From UBA1181 sp045226255 (lineage in GTDB: Bacteria; Bacteroidota; Bacteroidia; Bacteroidales; Paludibacteraceae), in contig JBGVCG010000030.1 of the NCBI GenBank assembly GCA_045226255.1, forward strand, positions 1 to 64,000: a stretch of DNA of 64,000 nucleotides, given 5' to 3'. Shown one piece after another: positions 16,631-26,054 of the stretch; the stretch's first letter is position 1; each line of letters opens with the position of its first letter. The notes under the pieces are model-generated. The model made no database searches. It saw only the letters and a program-made list of their open reading frames with translations, and was not told the DNA's origin. The translations under genes were made by a program, and so were the position numbers.

Positions 16631-19003
16631 TTAATCAATAGTGTTATCATCAGTAGTGCTTTCTTTGCCAAACACCTTGAAGTGACGCATCACAACAGGT
16701 GATATGACTAAGTCCGCCACGAGGGCCGCTATCAGACCTGCGGAGGCCAAAATGCCAAGATCCACAAAATTATTGGCCGTTGAGGATGTGAACCCAAGGA
16801 AGGTGGAGACTAAGATTACGGTTGACATCACCACGGCGATACCGATGACACGGAACGTTCGTAAAATAGCATAGCGGTAATTGTGCTTACGGTCGAACTC
16901 GAGATGCGCATGGTTGATCACGTGGATGGTATCATCCACCGCCAGACCCAACACCATCGGAATCACAATGGCGGTCATCATATCGAGCGAGTAGCCGAAC
17001 CAGCCCATCACACCACCCACGAAGATGATAGGCGCCAAATTCGGAATCATACCGATCAGGCCTAACTTAACGTTACCGAAGGCTAACATCAGCAAAAGAC
17101 CCACTATCAGTACAGAGAGTAATAGAGACCACATCTGCCCACGCACCAGATATTGTTGCATGACAGTGAATTGAGGCACATTACCTACAGCTGACACTTG
17201 CGCATCAGGGAATAATTCAGTGGCGTATTGCTGTATATCGTTGATATCATTCTCCACCTCGGCGGAATTGTAGTTCTTCAGTTCCACTTGCAGACGCAAT
17301 TTGCGATAGTCATAGTCAATCCAGTAGTTGGTCTCCGAGCCACCCGCATTTTCGTAGAGCAAAAGCAACTGAGCTATCATCTCACTGCTTTCTGGTATCT
17401 TGTAATACTCCTGCTTGTTTTCGTTGAGGGTGCGGTTCATATCCTTCAGAATCGGAAGGATAGAATAGTGACGCTTGGTGAGGTGATAGGTCTCACATCT
17501 CTTTTCAAGCATTTCAAGACGTTTCAGGACATCTGGGTCCTTGGCGGCATCTGGATTTTGTAGGGTGACAAGCACATCGTAGGTGTAGAGCGACCCCAAC
17601 TCGGAATAGCCGATGTCCAACAACTTATCCACGTAGGGCACTTTGCGTCCCATGGTCTTCTCCACATCAAATGCTGGTTGGATGCGGTGTACGGCGGACA
17701 CGCACACGACGGCAAGTATTCCTGAGACGATCATAATGGTGCGGCTATGCTTTAGAACCTTTTCGCCCAAGCGCTCAAACAATGCATCCGAACGACCCTC
17801 TATGGTCGACGAGAACGATTTCTTCAACCTGACATTTTTGCGTCCGATCGAATAGACCAGCGGAGTCACGATAAGGCATACCAAGAGAACCGACAAGATG
17901 CATAGGGATGAGTTGACGCCAATAGCCTTCATCGGCACAAGCTTCATCGCCACAAACGACAACATGGCGGCGATGGTGGTGATACCGGAAAAGAGCACAG
18001 GCCAACCCGTTTCCGTCATGGCTTCTACAATAGCCCTCCGACGCTCTCCATGCTGGAAGAGTTGCGTACGGAAGTAATTGTATATATGGATGTTATATGC
18101 AATCGATATGGCGAAACACAGCACTACCACAGAAAGGGTGGCCGATTGGTCGATATAAAGGCCCATCCAACCGATCCAACCGAAGGCCATGAGAATACTC
18201 ATGATGGTTGTGACAATAGGCATCACCACACCTCGCAACGAGCGAGTCACAAGCGTCATCACCAAGATTCCGACGATGAGCACAATCATCATCACCATGC
18301 GCATCTGACCCTGTATATACTGCATTTTCTCGTATGACATGAAAGGCATGCCCGACACGGAAGGGTTCAGGCTCGCGTACTTCTCCTGCAAACATATCTG
18401 CTTCGCCTCCCGACCCGTGAGCATGTCGGGGGACTCATTGGTCTCCGCCTTCCATACCGAGTCTTCTGGGAAGGGTCGTAGTTTCACCACGATCCAAGAC
18501 ATGGTGCCATCCTTGGAGACAAGTCGCCTAGCCAATTCCGGCTTCGAATAAGCCCGCTGGCGGATAGCCTCCAGTCCTGCGGCATCGTCCGGAATTGAAT
18601 CGGGCACGATTTGACCCAATTCCATACCCTCGTCCGTACCCGTCATGAATTCCAGGTCGGTAAGGGAGGTGATGCTCTCGGAATAGGAAAGGCTGTCCAT
18701 CAGGTTTTGACTTAGTTCCCGAATCAGTTCGAGATTCTGTTTCGTGAATAGTCCGTTTTCATTTTTCACCAGGACGGAGACATAGTAGTCATTCCCGAAT
18801 GTTGCTTTGAAATCATCTGTTTTCGCCAACATGGGGTCGCCCTCCACAAAGTAGCTATCCCACGAGGTTTCGAAGTAGATGCGTTTCAGTCCCATGACCG
18901 ACACAATAAAGATTGCGGCAAAGACCAGTGCCGTCAACAGTCGGTGTTTCAGGTTCCACTCAGTCAGAGCGCGAAACCGTGAATTGATTTTTTCTATGTT
19001 CAT
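16631..19003 (-). CDS. MMPL/RND-type lipid exporter
   Basis: 790 residues with two repeats of one helix, a periplasmic loop of about 200 residues and a block of five to six helices (for example about 225-400 and 640-775), the RND/SSD layout. Conserved Asp/Gly-rich segments (MVLGLAVDDTIHVINHAHLE) resemble the proton-relay helix of MMPL proteins. It belongs with hopanoid/lipid transporters (HpnN-like) rather than AcrB drug pumps, and no membrane-fusion protein is encoded nearby. It heads the operon pump - LolA-like - barrel; a TetR gene upstream probably controls it. Confidence 0.88.
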   Translation of the reverse strand: MNIEKINSRFRALTEWNLKHRLLTALVFAAIFIVSVMGLKRIYFETSWDSYFVEGDPMLAKTDDFKATFGNDYYVSVLVKNENGLFTKQNLELIRELSQNLMDSLSYSESITSLTDLEFMTGTDEGMELGQIVPDSIPDDAAGLEAIRQRAYSKPELARRLVSKDGTMSWIVVKLRPFPEDSVWKAETNESPDMLTGREAKQICLQEKYASLNPSVSGMPFMSYEKMQYIQGQMRMVMMIVLIVGILVMTLVTRSLRGVVMPIVTTIMSILMAFGWIGWMGLYIDQSATLSVVVLCFAISIAYNIHIYNYFRTQLFQHGERRRAIVEAMTETGWPVLFSGITTIAAMLSFVAMKLVPMKAIGVNSSLCILSVLLVCLIVTPLVYSIGRKNVRLKKSFSSTIEGRSDALFERLGEKVLKHSRTIMIVSGILAVVCVSAVHRIQPAFDVEKTMGRKVPYVDKLLDIGYSELGSLYTYDVLVTLQNPDAAKDPDVLKRLEMLEKRCETYHLTKRHYSILPILKDMNRTLNENKQEYYKIPESSEMIAQLLLLYENAGGSETNYWIDYDYRKLRLQVELKNYNSAEVENDINDIQQYATELFPDAQVSAVGNVPQFTVMQQYLVRGQMWSLLLSVLIVGLLLMLAFGNVKLGLIGMIPNLAPIIFVGGVMGWFGYSLDMMTAIVIPMVLGLAVDDTIHVINHAHLEFDRKHNYRYAILRTFRVIGIAVVMSTVILVSTFLGFTSSTANNFVDLGILASAGLIAALVADLVISPVVMRHFKVFGKESTTDDNTID

Positions 19004-19102
19004 AATCAGTTAAATTTTAATGTTTTATATATATTTTTTTATTACTCTCTGAATTATAATTGGTTATAGCTTCAAAAACGAACAAAATTCAGAATCGTTC
19101 AC

Positions 19103-19130
19103 AAAAAAAAGAGACTCATTTCTGAGTCTC
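19103..19130 (-). terminator. Rho-independent terminator after the TetR gene
   Basis: Perfect 8-bp stem GAGACTCA / TGAGTCTC with a 4-nt loop, followed on the minus strand by a run of eight T. It lies between the tetR-like gene and the exporter operon. Confidence 0.8.
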
Positions 19131-19175
19131 TTCCTGCTATGAAAACACAAAAAATAAACAACAATTGTTTATCTA

Positions 19176-19793
19176 TCACAAGTGATTGTAAATCAATAAT
19201 TTCCATCCGTTATTATGATAATTGACATATTCTATAAAGATTCGTTCCGCATCCTTTGCGCTTATTTTGTGCATAATGATCTCCTCGAGTAGGGTGAACA
19301 ACTGCACAGCGTTTATATGGATGAAGAAGGGGGAGAAGTCCCATTTCAACGCAGGGTATATCTGCTTCATCGCATCCATATATTTCAGCATCATCTCGGT
19401 AGCTTCGTCGGTAAACTCTTCTTTGAAATTCGCCAACGAGGAACCTGCCGATTTGAACAGTAACAAATTCAGCAGATCCCTGTATTTCTGCATTATACAA
19501 CTATATTCAGCTGCAGTCTTTTCAGCCATGCCTGGCATCCATTGCTGTGTGACATCAATGTTCTTTGGATTGTGGTAATTGTCGATTATTTCCTTGAACT
19601 CGTTGACCACAGGAGCGACGATGGAGCAAAAAAGGTCATCTTTGCTCACATAGTAATTGTAGATATTACTCAACCCGACGCCTGATTTTTCTGCGATCTC
19701 GCGCATCGATGTTTTCGCAAAACCCTTTTTGAGAAAGATTTTCTTTGCCTCTTTCTCAACACACTTTCCTATGTCGTCTTTTTTCCTTTGCAT
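19176..19793 (-). CDS. TetR-family repressor
   Basis: 205 residues from MQRKKDDIGKCVEKEAKKIF; the earlier ATG in the frame is rejected because the extra residues are basic and unlike the family. The helix-turn-helix is FAKTSMREIAEKSGVGLSNI followed by YNYYVSKDDLF, the TetR recognition segment. The C-terminal helices would bind a ligand, perhaps the exported lipid. It is followed by a terminator and then the exporter operon in the same direction, suggesting local control. Confidence 0.88.
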   Translation of the reverse strand: MQRKKDDIGKCVEKEAKKIFLKKGFAKTSMREIAEKSGVGLSNIYNYYVSKDDLFCSIVAPVVNEFKEIIDNYHNPKNIDVTQQWMPGMAEKTAAEYSCIMQKYRDLLNLLLFKSAGSSLANFKEEFTDEATEMMLKYMDAMKQIYPALKWDFSPFFIHINAVQLFTLLEEIIMHKISAKDAERIFIEYVNYHNNGWKLLIYNHL

Positions 19794-19971
19794 CCGCTCT
19801 GAACGTTGTACGTTTTTGAACACTGCAAAATTGCGTCTTCGCGGGAGAGTGTGCAATCCCTATTAGTTGTGTTTTCCCTCGACTGGAATCCTCAGTCTTG
19901 GGTATTTTAGCGATGAATTAGGCAAATATCGTTTTGTTTATTGTGTAAATTATAATAAAGATAAAAGGGGG

Positions 19972-19999
19972 AAAAGTCACATTGTGAAGCGTGACTTTT
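19972..19999 (-). terminator. Terminator after the ZIP transporter gene
   Basis: 9-bp stem AAAAGTCAC / GTGACTTTT with a 10-nt loop, just downstream of the stop at 20011. The short T-run on the minus strand is CTTTTCC, on the plus strand GACTTTTTC, so it could act in both directions. Confidence 0.6.
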
Positions 20000-20010
20000 T
20001 CGTATCCTTT

Positions 20011-20763
20011 TCATCCCATCACCACATCCAGCACCATCATCATGGCAAAACCAAAGGCGAAACCTATTGTCCCGACATTGGAGTGATTCCCCTGCGACGC
20101 TTCAGGAATCAGCTCTTCGACCACCACGTAAAGCATCGCGCCTGCGGCAAAGGGAAGCAAATAGGGCATTACGGTTGTGATGGTCGAGGCAAGTAGGATG
20201 ACCAACATTCCCCCGATTGGTTCGACCACACCGCTTAGACTGCCTATGGCAAACGATCTGAGACGACTGTTCCCCTCATTGCGGAGTGGCATGGAGATGA
20301 TCGCACCTTCTGGAATGTTCTGGATGGCGATACCTATCGAGAGCGCTAACGCTCCTGCCATGCTAAATTCAGACGAGATGGTTCCCGCGATCGCTACGCC
20401 GACCGCCATTCCTTCCGGGAAATTATGAATCGTGACCGCCAACGCCAGCATCGTTGTCCGAGACAAGCGACTACGTGGACCTTCCTGCTCTCCTTTGAGA
20501 TGGAGATGGGGCGTGATGTAGTCGATGAGAAGCAAGAAAGCGAATCCGCCCAACAGACCGATGGTCACCTGCCACACGTTGCCCATATCCATCGCAGGGA
20601 TGATCAACGACCATACGGATGCCGCCACCATCACGCCTGAAGCGAAGCCCAGCAAAACCTTCTGTAACCGTTCGGGCAACTCGTTTTTCATGAAAAACAC
20701 AAATGAGGAACCCAAAATCGTTCCCGCCAAAGGAATCAGCAGTGATGTTATTAACATATTCAT
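20011..20763 (-). CDS. ZIP-family metal transporter
   Basis: 250 residues with about eight hydrophobic helices. The two metal-site helices are clear: HNFPEGMAVGVA (about 113-124) and NIPEGAIISMP (about 149-159), as in ZupT-type ZIP carriers of Zn, Fe or Mn. It imports divalent metal into the cytoplasm. Its -7 box and a 17-bp inverted repeat upstream suggest control by a metal-sensing repressor. A terminator follows it, so it is monocistronic. Confidence 0.9.
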   Translation of the reverse strand: MNMLITSLLIPLAGTILGSSFVFFMKNELPERLQKVLLGFASGVMVAASVWSLIIPAMDMGNVWQVTIGLLGGFAFLLLIDYITPHLHLKGEQEGPRSRLSRTTMLALAVTIHNFPEGMAVGVAIAGTISSEFSMAGALALSIGIAIQNIPEGAIISMPLRNEGNSRLRSFAIGSLSGVVEPIGGMLVILLASTITTVMPYLLPFAAGAMLYVVVEELIPEASQGNHSNVGTIGFAFGFAMMMVLDVVMG

Positions 20764-20783
20764 ATCGTTCTTGTTTTACGCTA

Positions 20784-20819
20784 CAAACATACAATGTTTT
20801 TTATGCAACTGGATTGCAT
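20784..20819 (-). promoter_or_regulatory. Promoter and candidate metal-responsive operator of the ZIP gene
   Basis: TATGTTTG (20784-20791, minus strand) is the -7 box. An inverted repeat ATGCAA-N5-TTGCAT (20803-20819) covers the place of the -33 box, where a repressor would block RNA polymerase. The factor is unknown. Confidence 0.5.
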
Positions 20820-20926
20820 AATTTCATAATCTCACCCCATAAGTGTTCCCTTAACAAAAAACCCGGGAACGGTTTTGCGTCCCCATGCTTTTCCTGCTAA
20901 ACGTATTATAGATTCTTTTTGGGCTA

Positions 20927-22147
20927 TTACTTTTCGAAGCTATAAAAGAACGAAGGGAAACCCGTAACCGTTATCACCCTCGTCTCGATGGCCCCCGTTT
21001 TAGGGTCATACGTGCTGAATCCGTTGTATTCGTCGTTGGCGGATCCATAAACGATCTTGCCCTTGTGGATGCCCATGGCGATACCATGTCCATTGGAATG
21101 AGGCAGCCCGTCGATCACCTTTACGGTTTTATTGTAGAGGTCCACAATCACGGGAGCGCCTGTACGGGCGGTGTAAGTGTTGGTGTTGGTAGGGTCAAGT
21201 CCTATCGCATATCCGTAGGCATAGAGTTTGCCGTTGGATGTGTATTGGCACTTCGCCAAGATGTTGAGGTAGTCGCATGACAGGCCCTCCACTTGGGTGT
21301 TGGTGAGATTGAACGTGTAGCTTGGGTCGAAGTCTGTCTCGCCCTTCTTGATACGTGCGATACCTGCATCCAGTCCGGGGATGTATCCGAAAGAGCCTAC
21401 ACAGCTAATGTAGATATCACCGTTCTCATCCTCGAAGATGGACTGGTTGTCGATCGGACGGGTCGGTCCGCAGATACCGAGCGACGTGTTGCGGATCCGT
21501 TTGATGAAACTATCGTCCGACACATTGTACAGTGCCATCTCGATAGCGTTCTCCACAGGCATCCATTGCGAGTTATATTGCTCCAAGGCCACGAAGAGAA
21601 TGTTATCACGGATATACATCGCCCCCGGATAGGCGGAGACACCCTCGTTGTGGAGAGAGGAGAGGTCAATCCTAGAGATCTCCTTCATCGTGGACGGATT
21701 GAAGGCGATGATCAGGTCTAGGCTTTGGCAACACACGTAAGCCTTCTCGGAGCTTGCCTCCACCACGATCGCCGCACTCGAATTGGCAGGAAGCGTCATC
21801 GAGCCCTTGAGCTCAAGCTGCTGCGAACCATTGAGGACGTAACGCTTCAGTTTCAGTTCCGTTCCACCCATATAATCAGGGAAGACATAGATGTTGCCGC
21901 TTGGACAGACACATGGATAGGAGCCGAATCCGAGCGGTAAAGCGTTCTTGTTGTCGTAGTTGACGCCACCGCTGAAAGTGCTTATAGCCTGCAAATAACC
22001 GCTTCCGCTATCACCGGACGGGTTGGTGACCGTCGTGGAGAAAAGGATTTTCCCTGATGCGGAGAGCGAATCGTCTTCATCTTCTTTATCACACGCAGTA
22101 AATAGACTCGCAAAGGCTAATGATAATAATAAATACTTGGTTTTCAT
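20927..22147 (-). CDS. Beta-propeller lipoprotein (DUF4374-like)
   Basis: 406 residues with lipobox FTAC (Cys19). The remainder is a series of beta-rich segments with repeated 'G.IYV', 'AYVCCQSLDLIIAFN' and 'NGKLYAYGYAI' strands, as in seven-bladed propellers. Lipoproteins of this type (DUF4374) are encoded beside TonB receptors for haem or cobalamin-like ligands. It is the last gene of the uptake cluster, 61 bp after the receptor. Confidence 0.6.
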   Translation of the reverse strand: MKTKYLLLSLAFASLFTACDKEDEDDSLSASGKILFSTTVTNPSGDSGSGYLQAISTFSGGVNYDNKNALPLGFGSYPCVCPSGNIYVFPDYMGGTELKLKRYVLNGSQQLELKGSMTLPANSSAAIVVEASSEKAYVCCQSLDLIIAFNPSTMKEISRIDLSSLHNEGVSAYPGAMYIRDNILFVALEQYNSQWMPVENAIEMALYNVSDDSFIKRIRNTSLGICGPTRPIDNQSIFEDENGDIYISCVGSFGYIPGLDAGIARIKKGETDFDPSYTFNLTNTQVEGLSCDYLNILAKCQYTSNGKLYAYGYAIGLDPTNTNTYTARTGAPVIVDLYNKTVKVIDGLPHSNGHGIAMGIHKGKIVYGSANDEYNGFSTYDPKTGAIETRVITVTGFPSFFYSFEK

Positions 22148-22208
22148 TTGTTTAATAATTATTATTTATAAAAATTCTAATTCATTTGTCATTGTATTGG
22201 CGTCCCAA

Positions 22209-24338
22209 TCACTTCATCACATACCGCACCTTGAAAGCGAAGTTCCTGCCTGGAAGAGGGCGGTTGAGGTCTGAATAAACTTTTTGGTCGGTCAGGTTCT
22301 TCACCTTAAAGGAGAGCGTCCAACTATCCCGTTTGAAGCTATGCTCGATTCCCGCGTCGAAAGTGAGGGAGGTAGGAATCTTCCTATCCTGATACTTGCT
22401 CATCTCGAAATCGTAGAAGTATTCGTGGATGTAAGAAGCGTCCACTAAGAAGCGGCTGTTTTGATTCTCCCCGCCAAACAGATTCTCCTTGTGTAGTTCG
22501 AGCCCCAAATTGGCAAGCAAATAAGGGATATTAGGCATCCGCTTATTGTAGGTCGGATTGGGTGCGGAGGAACCGGTTTCATATTCACGCTTGTCACGGA
22601 GGTCCTGATAGGTGGCATTAGCGTAGAGGTAGAGCGCACGGGCGACATCCCCCTTGAACTCGAACTCGACACCCTTGGAGCGCACGGTTCCAAAATTAGC
22701 GTAACGGGCCATGGAAGGAATCATATCCGCCTGGTAACGGATCATGTCCTGCAGTTCGTTGAGGAAATAATTACCCTCAATCTCTATGAATCCATACTTA
22801 TGGTTACGACGATAGAGCAGTCCTGCATTGAGTCCGTTGCAACGCTCCGGTCTGAGGTCTGTGGCAGGGAGGATTGAGTAACCGTTGCCCGCCAGCTCCT
22901 CCGACGTAGGGATCCTCACCTCCGAACTGAAGGAGGCCTTCGCTAAGAAATGTTTGGTTAACTTATAGCGCAACGATTCACTTCCGCCCCAATAGTTGCG
23001 GTTCAGACTAATCTCCTTCGGTTTGTTGAGGAAGGTATACTCCAACACCTTGGTATCGGAAGAGAAGTTAAAGTTCTTGATGGTGGTGGCGCTCATGAAT
23101 TTACCATCAAAGAGCGTCAGGTCATACGAGAAGCCCACGGTGAAGCTGGACATCTGGCTCGGGAAGTTCGTCTGGTAGCCGAATGAGAGGTCCATCAACT
23201 CATTCTCAGGCTTTTGCCTTGTATGGGTGGCATAGAGGTTGAGGTTGAAGGTGCTATGCTTGTTCAAAAGATAATTCAGATTCAGTTTGGAGGTGAAATC
23301 GTGCGTTCGGTTGTCCGAGTCGGAAGCATAGTTGCCTTGTTCCCCGCCATAAGCGGAGACTGCGTTGTAGCGATTGCCGTCCCAGTCATAGCGGTACTTG
23401 GCGGCATCATAGAGCCCGTTTTGTCCGTAGCTGTAGCAGGCGTCGAAATCGAAGTCGAGACCGTCGAACAGGAAGTTGTCCCGCTTGAGCGTGATGGCGC
23501 CGATTCCAGCCTGTCCATGCGTGTACGCCTCACGGATATCGAAGTCGATGCCTTGGATCTGTGCGTTCGTGGCCGTGTAGACGAGCTCCATTTTAGCCTC
23601 GTCGAAGTACCATTTCGTAGCCTTGAGCGAACCACCGATCATGGCTTTCTTAAAACGGTCGTGATCACGTTTCACAACACGATTGTCCAAGTTGGGCAGC
23701 TCCATCTCATAGTCGTTGTCGGAATAGGTGAGCACACCGCCCAAGCCAAACTGCAGACCCGTTTTGTAGTTGTTTCGTTTGAAGGCGGAGTTCAACTTAT
23801 GCGTATTGAAGGAAGCTATCTCATAGCTAGCGTCCAAGTATACGGGCGGGTATTCCTTGGTGACGACGTTCACCGCACCCCCTAAGGCGGAGCCTCCGAA
23901 GCGGTAAGGCACAATTCCCTTGTAAACCTCTATGCGTTCGATCATGTCGGTCGGCACGTCGTTCAGCGACATATAATCGCTCAATTGTCCGATGGCGGCC
24001 TCATCGATGTAAATGCCCATGCGTTTTCCTTCCAAACCACGCACCGAGATCCTCGAAGCGCTACCCACACCACCCGTGTTGCGCACGGTGATGCCTGTCG
24101 TGCGGGCCAAGGCATCGTTGATGTTGGTGGTAGTACCCTCCAACTGTTTGATGGAGAGGACCGACACTGGCATGGTGGCCTCACGCATCTCACGTATTTC
24201 GTTGCGTCCCACGATTGTCACTTCATCCAATTCGATGTCGGGCATATCGCTGACCTCCTCTTGCGCATAAGCGTTCGCAACCCCCAACAACATCATCATC
24301 GCAATCAACCTTTTACTTGTTTTCCGTCGATAATCCAT
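22209..24338 (-). CDS. TonB-dependent outer-membrane receptor
   Basis: 709 residues. After a signal peptide (about 1-26) comes a TonB box-like stretch (DEVTIVGR), a plug domain (MREATMPVSVLSIKQLEGTT; RISVRGLEGKRMGIYIDEAA; ERIEVYKGIVPYRFGGSALG) and a 22-strand barrel ending FAFKVRYVMK. It lacks the SusC-type N-terminal carboxypeptidase-like extension, so it belongs to siderophore/haem/vitamin-type receptors rather than glycan systems. The neighbours (ECF S component, propeller lipoprotein) suggest uptake of a vitamin or metal complex. Confidence 0.92.
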   Translation of the reverse strand: MDYRRKTSKRLIAMMMLLGVANAYAQEEVSDMPDIELDEVTIVGRNEIREMREATMPVSVLSIKQLEGTTTNINDALARTTGITVRNTGGVGSASRISVRGLEGKRMGIYIDEAAIGQLSDYMSLNDVPTDMIERIEVYKGIVPYRFGGSALGGAVNVVTKEYPPVYLDASYEIASFNTHKLNSAFKRNNYKTGLQFGLGGVLTYSDNDYEMELPNLDNRVVKRDHDRFKKAMIGGSLKATKWYFDEAKMELVYTATNAQIQGIDFDIREAYTHGQAGIGAITLKRDNFLFDGLDFDFDACYSYGQNGLYDAAKYRYDWDGNRYNAVSAYGGEQGNYASDSDNRTHDFTSKLNLNYLLNKHSTFNLNLYATHTRQKPENELMDLSFGYQTNFPSQMSSFTVGFSYDLTLFDGKFMSATTIKNFNFSSDTKVLEYTFLNKPKEISLNRNYWGGSESLRYKLTKHFLAKASFSSEVRIPTSEELAGNGYSILPATDLRPERCNGLNAGLLYRRNHKYGFIEIEGNYFLNELQDMIRYQADMIPSMARYANFGTVRSKGVEFEFKGDVARALYLYANATYQDLRDKREYETGSSAPNPTYNKRMPNIPYLLANLGLELHKENLFGGENQNSRFLVDASYIHEYFYDFEMSKYQDRKIPTSLTFDAGIEHSFKRDSWTLSFKVKNLTDQKVYSDLNRPLPGRNFAFKVRYVMK

Positions 24339-24449
24339 TTCTCTTTTCCTTTCCCTTTTTGTTCTTTGCCAACTGATTATTTATCTGTTTGTTCTGTGCT
24401 TTTTAAATAGTGCTGTGGATATACTGCCCAATACCATTATCATGGCGGA

Positions 24450-24857
24450 TTATTTTTCCTCTTTATAGTTTCTCATCTCATTGCGAGAGAAGAGGAAGAG
24501 ATAAATACCCGCCACGATCATCACTGGATGAATCATCAATTGCACAGGATTGAACTCAGCGAAGAGTTCCGACGCATGCAGGATATTGAAAACCATCATT
24601 AAGGTGGCAAGCGCCAGGTTGATGAGACGCATCGTCTTGTTCGAGCGGTACTGCATGCATAAAAGTCCGCACATCGGCACAAGGAATGATAGGCAAATCA
24701 TGAAGGAGACCATTCCCACGGAGACTTCACCCGTTGCATCGGGCATTGCGATGCTCGCTCCCCAAAAGGCTGGCAATACGTCAGCCAACATGTGCATGGC
24801 GAAACCCACCATGATCACTACCCACATAAAAGACACTTTGCTTATGTTTCTTTCCAT
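24450..24857 (-). CDS. Small membrane protein, four helices
   Basis: 135 residues, four hydrophobic segments (about 8-28, 45-65, 79-95, 105-123) and a charged tail (SRNEMRNYKEEK). No family recognised. The position between the ECF S component and the TonB receptor suggests a part in the same uptake route. It has no separate promoter that I can see. Confidence 0.6.
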   Translation of the reverse strand: MERNISKVSFMWVVIMVGFAMHMLADVLPAFWGASIAMPDATGEVSVGMVSFMICLSFLVPMCGLLCMQYRSNKTMRLINLALATLMMVFNILHASELFAEFNPVQLMIHPVMIVAGIYLFLFSRNEMRNYKEEK

Positions 24858-25057
24858 AACTTTTTTATTTAATGGTTAATTGTTAAAATTCATCTGGATG
24901 GTTTTTGCTTTCTGCGGAAAACAAAAACCAATGATTCCACGTATTGGATCGACTATTATCTTGCCGACCCTTGCTTGTATTTGTCAAGCAACCCCTTGCT
25001 TCCCTGTATGTCCTTGAATAACTTGTTTAAGAGCACCAATGCTGTTGGTTATTATGG

Positions 25058-25624
25058 TCACCTTAATTCCGCTGCTCTATTTTTTAGGATACGCTCTGCC
25101 AATCGCATGGCGAATATAGATGCAGGAATAGTCAGAAGCAGTACGAATATCATCATCGGGGTGTTTTCGATCACCAGTTTCATCAGTTGGTCATATCCTG
25201 CTGGCATTTCTTCTACCGCGGCCGCTAGTGAACCTTCTGTGTCAGTCCACCAATGAGCAGTGTATGCGAAGAAAGAATAGGCAAATGGAATGAAACTCCA
25301 GCGAACACCTTTCAGGGTATCGTATTTACAGCAGTATCTGATTATTTCAGCAAATGCCGTCAGAAGGACTATACTTATCGTGAAGAAAGTGTCTGCTTCA
25401 CCCGTTGCCAAGCCCATGATAAGGATAAATCCGTTGAGGATGGTTGCCACTCCGAAACTGCGGATTATGGTTGATGCCTGAAGATAGATTAGTGCGGAAA
25501 TTAGAGGTAAAACTGCGCCAATATATGCATAGCACATTGGGTGTATCAATCCGCTTGACGCTCCAATTATGAATAGAGCCAAGTAGGCGATAGCTAAAAA
25601 AATTATCTTAATTGCTGATTTCAT
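25058..25624 (-). CDS. MptD-family putative ECF transporter S component
   Basis: 188 residues with six hydrophobic helices. The Gly/Pro-rich first third, an aromatic loop (YCCKYDTLKGVRWSFIPFAY) and the extended loop before the last helix (AHWWTDTEGS) resemble the Trep_Strep/MptD group of substrate-binding S components. Such proteins need EcfA ATPases and EcfT, which are not encoded in this window. First gene of the uptake cluster. Confidence 0.7.
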   Translation of the reverse strand: MKSAIKIIFLAIAYLALFIIGASSGLIHPMCYAYIGAVLPLISALIYLQASTIIRSFGVATILNGFILIMGLATGEADTFFTISIVLLTAFAEIIRYCCKYDTLKGVRWSFIPFAYSFFAYTAHWWTDTEGSLAAAVEEMPAGYDQLMKLVIENTPMMIFVLLLTIPASIFAMRLAERILKNRAAELR

Positions 25625-25763
25625 TTTGTTTATATTTTAAGTTTATCTATTCTCATGCGTTTGCATATTGATATTTTTTATTGGCGAATGCTGATTTGCC
25701 GTAGTCGCTACCCATTGAATATCAACAACTTTCGACATCACGCCACCTCTTTTTTTTCAAGCA

Positions 25764-25805
25764 TAAAAGTAGATTGTTCCATTTTCTCGGGAAATCACTA
25801 TAAAT
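25764..25805 (-). promoter_or_regulatory. Promoter with shared AATC element (site 3)
   Basis: TACTTTTA (25764-25771, minus strand) departs from TAnnTTTG by one base. On the plus strand AATCACTATAAATACTG starts at 25793, again 22 bases beyond the box. A second copy AATCGCCATATATAGG lies at about 25826, 33 bases further. Confidence 0.45.
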
Positions 25806-26054
25806 ACTGATTTTCTGTCGGGCAATCGCCATATATAGGTGCACAGTGATGGATTGTAAGTTTTATGGCCGAAAAATGTGTAATCTGTTAATATGGATGT
25901 ATCGGAAATAAACAATTGTATTTTTAACACTTTTTGATTAAACATTTACGGTCCATTGGTATTTGTGACTCAACAAATTTCGTAACTTGCCATTGGTTAT
26001 CGGTGAGGTTGAATGGATATTTTTCGTTCACCGAAAATGAAAAATTTATTTGAT
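25806..26054. other. Intergenic region upstream of nadE
   Basis: It holds the second AATC half-site (about 25826) and AT-rich sequence. A possible weak promoter for nadE is TATTTTTC at 26018-26025. No RNA gene or reading frame is supported. Confidence 0.35.

Noticed and set aside
19812..19856. Longer start for the TetR gene
   Set aside because: The added residues are unlike any TetR N-terminus, and MQRKKDDIGK is the usual entry to helix 1.
23214..23885. Long plus-strand frame of 223 residues inside the TonB receptor gene
   Set aside because: Antisense shadow of the receptor; Val-rich composition without a family, and the receptor frame is clearly coding.
24960..25057. Remnant of a further ECF gene downstream of the S component
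   Set aside because: A short Lys/Gln-rich frame without a start can be read, but it is too short to assign.
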